DNA of 9,503 nt, from positions 1-9,503 of the forward strand of contig CAMODY010000064.1 of the NCBI GenBank assembly GCA_946611595.1. Direction: 5' to 3'. This DNA comes from an uncultured Clostridia bacterium (GTDB lineage Bacteria > Bacillota > Clostridia > Lachnospirales > Lachnospiraceae). This document shows positions 6,868 to 9,503 of this stretch, piece after piece. The notes below the pieces were generated by a model. That model had not been told where the DNA came from. It ran no database searches and saw nothing but the letters and a program-made list of their open reading frames with translations. Made by a program: the position numbers and the translations under genes. Each line of letters starts with the position of its first letter. Within the stretch, counting starts at the first letter, position 1.

Positions 6868-9503
6868 AGACTTCTGCCTCCATTTCTGCTTTCGTTAATT
6901 TCGTCTTTTCCTGCCAGTCAGTTCCAAAGCTTCCCGCTTCAAACTTACAGATATCTCGGAACTCACAATATACACAGGCATTGGCCCGCTCCTGTTCGAA
7001 ATACGGATGAATATCAATATTGCCTGATTTGATTTCCACGCTTATAGACTCGATTTTATCTTCCACAAAACTAATCAGGTTTTCGAACTCTCCGGTATTT
7101 GCAACTGCTGCCGCCTTAGCAGGTGTGCCATCATTATTTAATTTAACAGGCACGATCATACTGCTTGTTCCCGGAGTAAGTCCCGTATCAATTGCCTGAA
7201 GCATTCCCTCTTCACAGGAAGTTAAGCCGCTCAGTTTAAAGCGCTCATTTGCCTCAGCTTCATCTTTTACAAACTGATCATTGATCCGGTAATAATATAC
7301 GCCGCCCGGTTTAACGTCCTTTTCCGGATATTCTTCTTCATAATGGCTGATCGCCTCCTTTAGATATGCGACCAACTGTAGCTGAAGACCGGAATAAATA
7401 TCAGCAAGTTTAAACTCTTTCTGACCTGATTTGTAATCAATGATCTTTACATAAACATCGTCTCCGTCGTAGATATCAACGCGGTCGATCTTACCTTTAA
7501 AACGAACGCCTTCGCCCAGTGTATTTTGAAATTCCATCTCGTAAGCATCCGGTTCATAAAGCCCGGCCTTAACCTGCGCCCTTAAAACATCGGTCGTCTT
7601 CACTGTTACATCTGTGATCCTTTTTACAAAGAATTCATTTCTCGAAGAGCTATCCATGATATCAGACGGCATTTCAGAAAGCGCTTCCTGCACGCATTCT
7701 TCTGCAAGGCTTCGGCTGACATCTTCCGGCACATTCCGATAGGAATAGCCGGACTCTTCTAACGCACCAGAATATTTTTCAAGTGCAGCGTGATAGATGG
7801 TTCCGACATCCGTTGCAGCGATCTCATACTCCGGTCTTTTCTCCAGACGGATACCATAAGATAAGAAGTGCTTAAACGGACACTCGCTGAACTTTTCATA
7901 ACGGCTTACGCTTCCGGAAAGAACATCTCCATAAAGATCTAATGCCACTTGCGGATCAAGCGCCGTCTGCGCATTGGAAAAATAAGCCGCATTCAAAACC
8001 TGCTTTAAAACAAATGGATCTTCATAGGCAAAGAACTTAAGAAGTGCTTCATCCGGCTCTTTCCGGAGCTGAACTGAAAGTTCTCTTAAAGCCTGCGCCT
8101 TCCATTTAATATCAGGGAGCTGGTCAATATAGTGAATCGGCAGAGAGGAAACAAGTTCCGGAAGTTCTTCGATAATATAGGACGGCTCGAGTTCTTCTCC
8201 ATCCTCGCCGCTCGCTGCATATGTAATATAGAGCTTCTCTGTCGGCTTATTCAGCATCAGATACAGATAGAAACGCTGGTTATACATGTTTTCTGTTGCG
8301 GTAGGCGCAAGCTCAAATCTCTCTGTTTTGAGGAACTCTCTGTCTCTTGCAGAAAAGACTCCGGCCGGTTCTGAAGCCGATGGAATCTTCCCGTTATTTG
8401 CGCCTAAAAGGAACAGAACCTTTATATGATCAAGACGAGTCCTTGTAAGGTCTCCAACCATCAGTGTATCCATCGTCGGAGGGATCACGCCAACTTTGAT
8501 TTCTGAGATTCCGCTTTCTAAAAGCAGTCTGAAATCTTTTATCGTAAGCGGCTTAGAACCGGAAAGCAGTTTTGTCTTTTCAAGCAAGTTCATAAGCAGA
8601 TCATACACCTGATCATATTCCCTTTGTTCTTTGAGCCTTCCCTGCTCTTTTAAAGCTTTTGCCTTTTCTTCAATCTTTTCACTTACATGGTTTCTCCTAA
8701 GCTGGCGGATCAAAGCATCCACATAATCAGCCGCTGTCATGTCCTTGTGGCTGATATCGCGGTAAAAAGTCCTGACATCATCCAGCACTTCCTGTCTTAT
8801 CCGGTTGATCTCAGTTAAATTCCACTCCTGTCCGGCATACGGATCTACCGCAAGCTCTTCCTCGCTTGGTTCAGGACCGTAGAGTTTTTTATTCCGCTCC
8901 ATGTCGTTATACCACGGACGGATTCCTTTGATACCAAATTCCAGACAATAATTTTCCATGCGGCAGATGTCGTCCATGGAAATATCTGTAAGCCCGGTTT
9001 TCAGATAAGTAAAGATACTTTCATGAGAGAAGCGCTGCTCCATCAGACTGATCACAGATAAAAGATAACGTGAAAGCGGATTATCCGTGATGCACGATTT
9101 ATGATCGATGAAGTAAGGGATTTCAGCCTCTTCAAAGAGGGTTTCGATTTTTTCGTGATAGCTTTCCATATCACTTGTAATCACGGCAATCTCTCTGTAG
9201 CGATAAGCTTCATCCCGGATCAGCCTTAAAATCTCTTTCGAAGCAAATAAAACCTCTTCTTTGGGGTCTGCTGCCGGAAAGATGCCGCATCTGATTCTCT
9301 TTTCCTGCTCCGTCAGGTCAACATCAGGCAATACCTTTGCCCCAGCATCTGCAGCCGTCTCCAGCAGCTTAAAATAGGTTTGATTGCTCAAATGGAAGAG
9401 ATCATATTCCGGACAGTTTTCGCGGATTCTCTCTTTCGAAATCGTGATCGTTACATTAACGTCAGCTGCATACCTTAAAAACTGCTCTAACAGGCGGTAC
9501 TGC
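6854..9503 (-). CDS. addB: ATP-dependent helicase/deoxyribonuclease subunit AddB, N-terminus missing
   Basis: AddB is the partner of AddA, carrying an inactive helicase fold used in Chi recognition and a second nuclease domain. The frame is open to the window end, giving 882 residues; an apparent TTG start at 9389-9391 is internal, since the codons before it also read as AddB-like protein (RLLEQFLRYAADVNVTIT). Against B. subtilis AddB (about 1166 residues) roughly 260 N-terminal residues, including the Walker A region, lie outside. Numbering from the first complete codon (9500-9502), the nuclease keeps H571 (GTIYHAALE), D673 (KIDRVD), D689 and K691 (IDYKSG), and Q709-Y713 (QxxxY). Four cysteines fit the known AddB 4Fe-4S cluster: C541 (SECPFKHF) and C843, C846, C852 in a CX2CX5C arrangement (ACVYCEFRDIC). 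The stop TAG (6854-6856) lies 14 bases inside addA, so the pair forms an addBA operon. Confidence 0.96.
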   Translation of the reverse strand, partial: QYRLLEQFLRYAADVNVTITISKERIRENCPEYDLFHLSNQTYFKLLETAADAGAKVLPDVDLTEQEKRIRCGIFPAADPKEEVLFASKEILRLIRDEAYRYREIAVITSDMESYHEKIETLFEEAEIPYFIDHKSCITDNPLSRYLLSVISLMEQRFSHESIFTYLKTGLTDISMDDICRMENYCLEFGIKGIRPWYNDMERNKKLYGPEPSEEELAVDPYAGQEWNLTEINRIRQEVLDDVRTFYRDISHKDMTAADYVDALIRQLRRNHVSEKIEEKAKALKEQGRLKEQREYDQVYDLLMNLLEKTKLLSGSKPLTIKDFRLLLESGISEIKVGVIPPTMDTLMVGDLTRTRLDHIKVLFLLGANNGKIPSASEPAGVFSARDREFLKTERFELAPTATENMYNQRFYLYLMLNKPTEKLYITYAASGEDGEELEPSYIIEELPELVSSLPIHYIDQLPDIKWKAQALRELSVQLRKEPDEALLKFFAYEDPFVLKQVLNAAYFSNAQTALDPQVALDLYGDVLSGSVSRYEKFSECPFKHFLSYGIRLEKRPEYEIAATDVGTIYHAALEKYSGALEESGYSYRNVPEDVSRSLAEECVQEALSEMPSDIMDSSSRNEFFVKRITDVTVKTTDVLRAQVKAGLYEPDAYEMEFQNTLGEGVRFKGKIDRVDIYDGDDVYVKIIDYKSGQKEFKLADIYSGLQLQLVAYLKEAISHYEEEYPEKDVKPGGVYYYRINDQFVKDEAEANERFKLSGLTSCEEGMLQAIDTGLTPGTSSMIVPVKLNNDGTPAKAAAVANTGEFENLISFVEDKIESISVEIKSGNIDIHPYFEQERANACVYCEFRDICKFEAGSFGTDWQEKTKLTKAEMEAEVYGRV
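6877..6881 (-). promoter_or_regulatory. Ribosome binding site of addA inside addB
   Basis: The minus strand reads GGAGG, nine bases upstream of the addA ATG and within the last codons of addB. It supports the ATG at 6865-6867 as the addA start despite the 14-base overlap, and fits translational coupling of the two subunits. Confidence 0.75.

Noticed and set aside
9389..9391. TTG as the start of addB, giving an 845-residue protein
   Set aside because: The frame continues upstream without a stop to the window edge, the extra 37 codons read as AddB-like protein, and AddB proteins are about 1150 residues long. The true start lies beyond the window.
1..9503. A defence, mobile or otherwise new multi-gene system
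   Set aside because: All six genes belong to recognised families with household roles. There are no integrase, transposase, toxin-antitoxin, phage or CRISPR signatures, and no repeat arrays on either strand.

Overview
The window reads as ordinary chromosomal DNA from a low-to-moderate-GC anaerobic Firmicute. The likeliest group is Clostridia, perhaps Lachnospiraceae. The basis is AddAB-type (not RecBCD) recombination helicase-nucleases, a two-gene sufC-sufB set with a short SufB as found in strict anaerobes, GGAGG-type ribosome binding sites and TATAAT-type promoters. The genus is inference; no marker gene fixes it.

All genes lie on the minus strand, so transcription runs from high to low coordinates. 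At the right edge is addB (6854-9503), which lacks its N-terminus because the frame stays open through the window end. It overlaps addA (3232-6867) by 14 bases. Together they encode the helicase-nuclease that processes double-strand breaks for RecA. A 159-base gap follows. It holds a weak hairpin that may end the addBA transcript and an extended -10 promoter reading into an S66-family serine peptidase (LD-carboxypeptidase/MccF type, 2041-3072). After 78 bases with no convincing promoter come sufC (1243-1962) and a short sufB (209-1135, possibly starting at 1201), the ATPase and scaffold of a minimal Fe-S cluster assembly system. A strong intrinsic terminator at 143-182 closes this unit. At the left edge are a separate promoter, a clear ribosome binding site and the first 18 codons of glycerol kinase (glpK, 1-55).

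How the genes relate: addB and addA are functionally coupled, and AddB itself needs a 4Fe-4S cluster, bound by four cysteines visible here. SufBC is a machine that builds such clusters. No sulfur donor gene (sufS, iscS, sufU or sufE) lies in the window. The S66 peptidase is probably co-transcribed with sufCB, but a functional link is not evident.

I saw no mobile element, CRISPR array, tRNA, rRNA or phage gene, and no clear new multi-gene system. The points most worth a second look are the MccF-like spacing of the S66 catalytic residues, the Cys/His cluster in the short SufB, and the sufC-sufB junction with its hairpin, ten-codon frame and uncertain SufB start.
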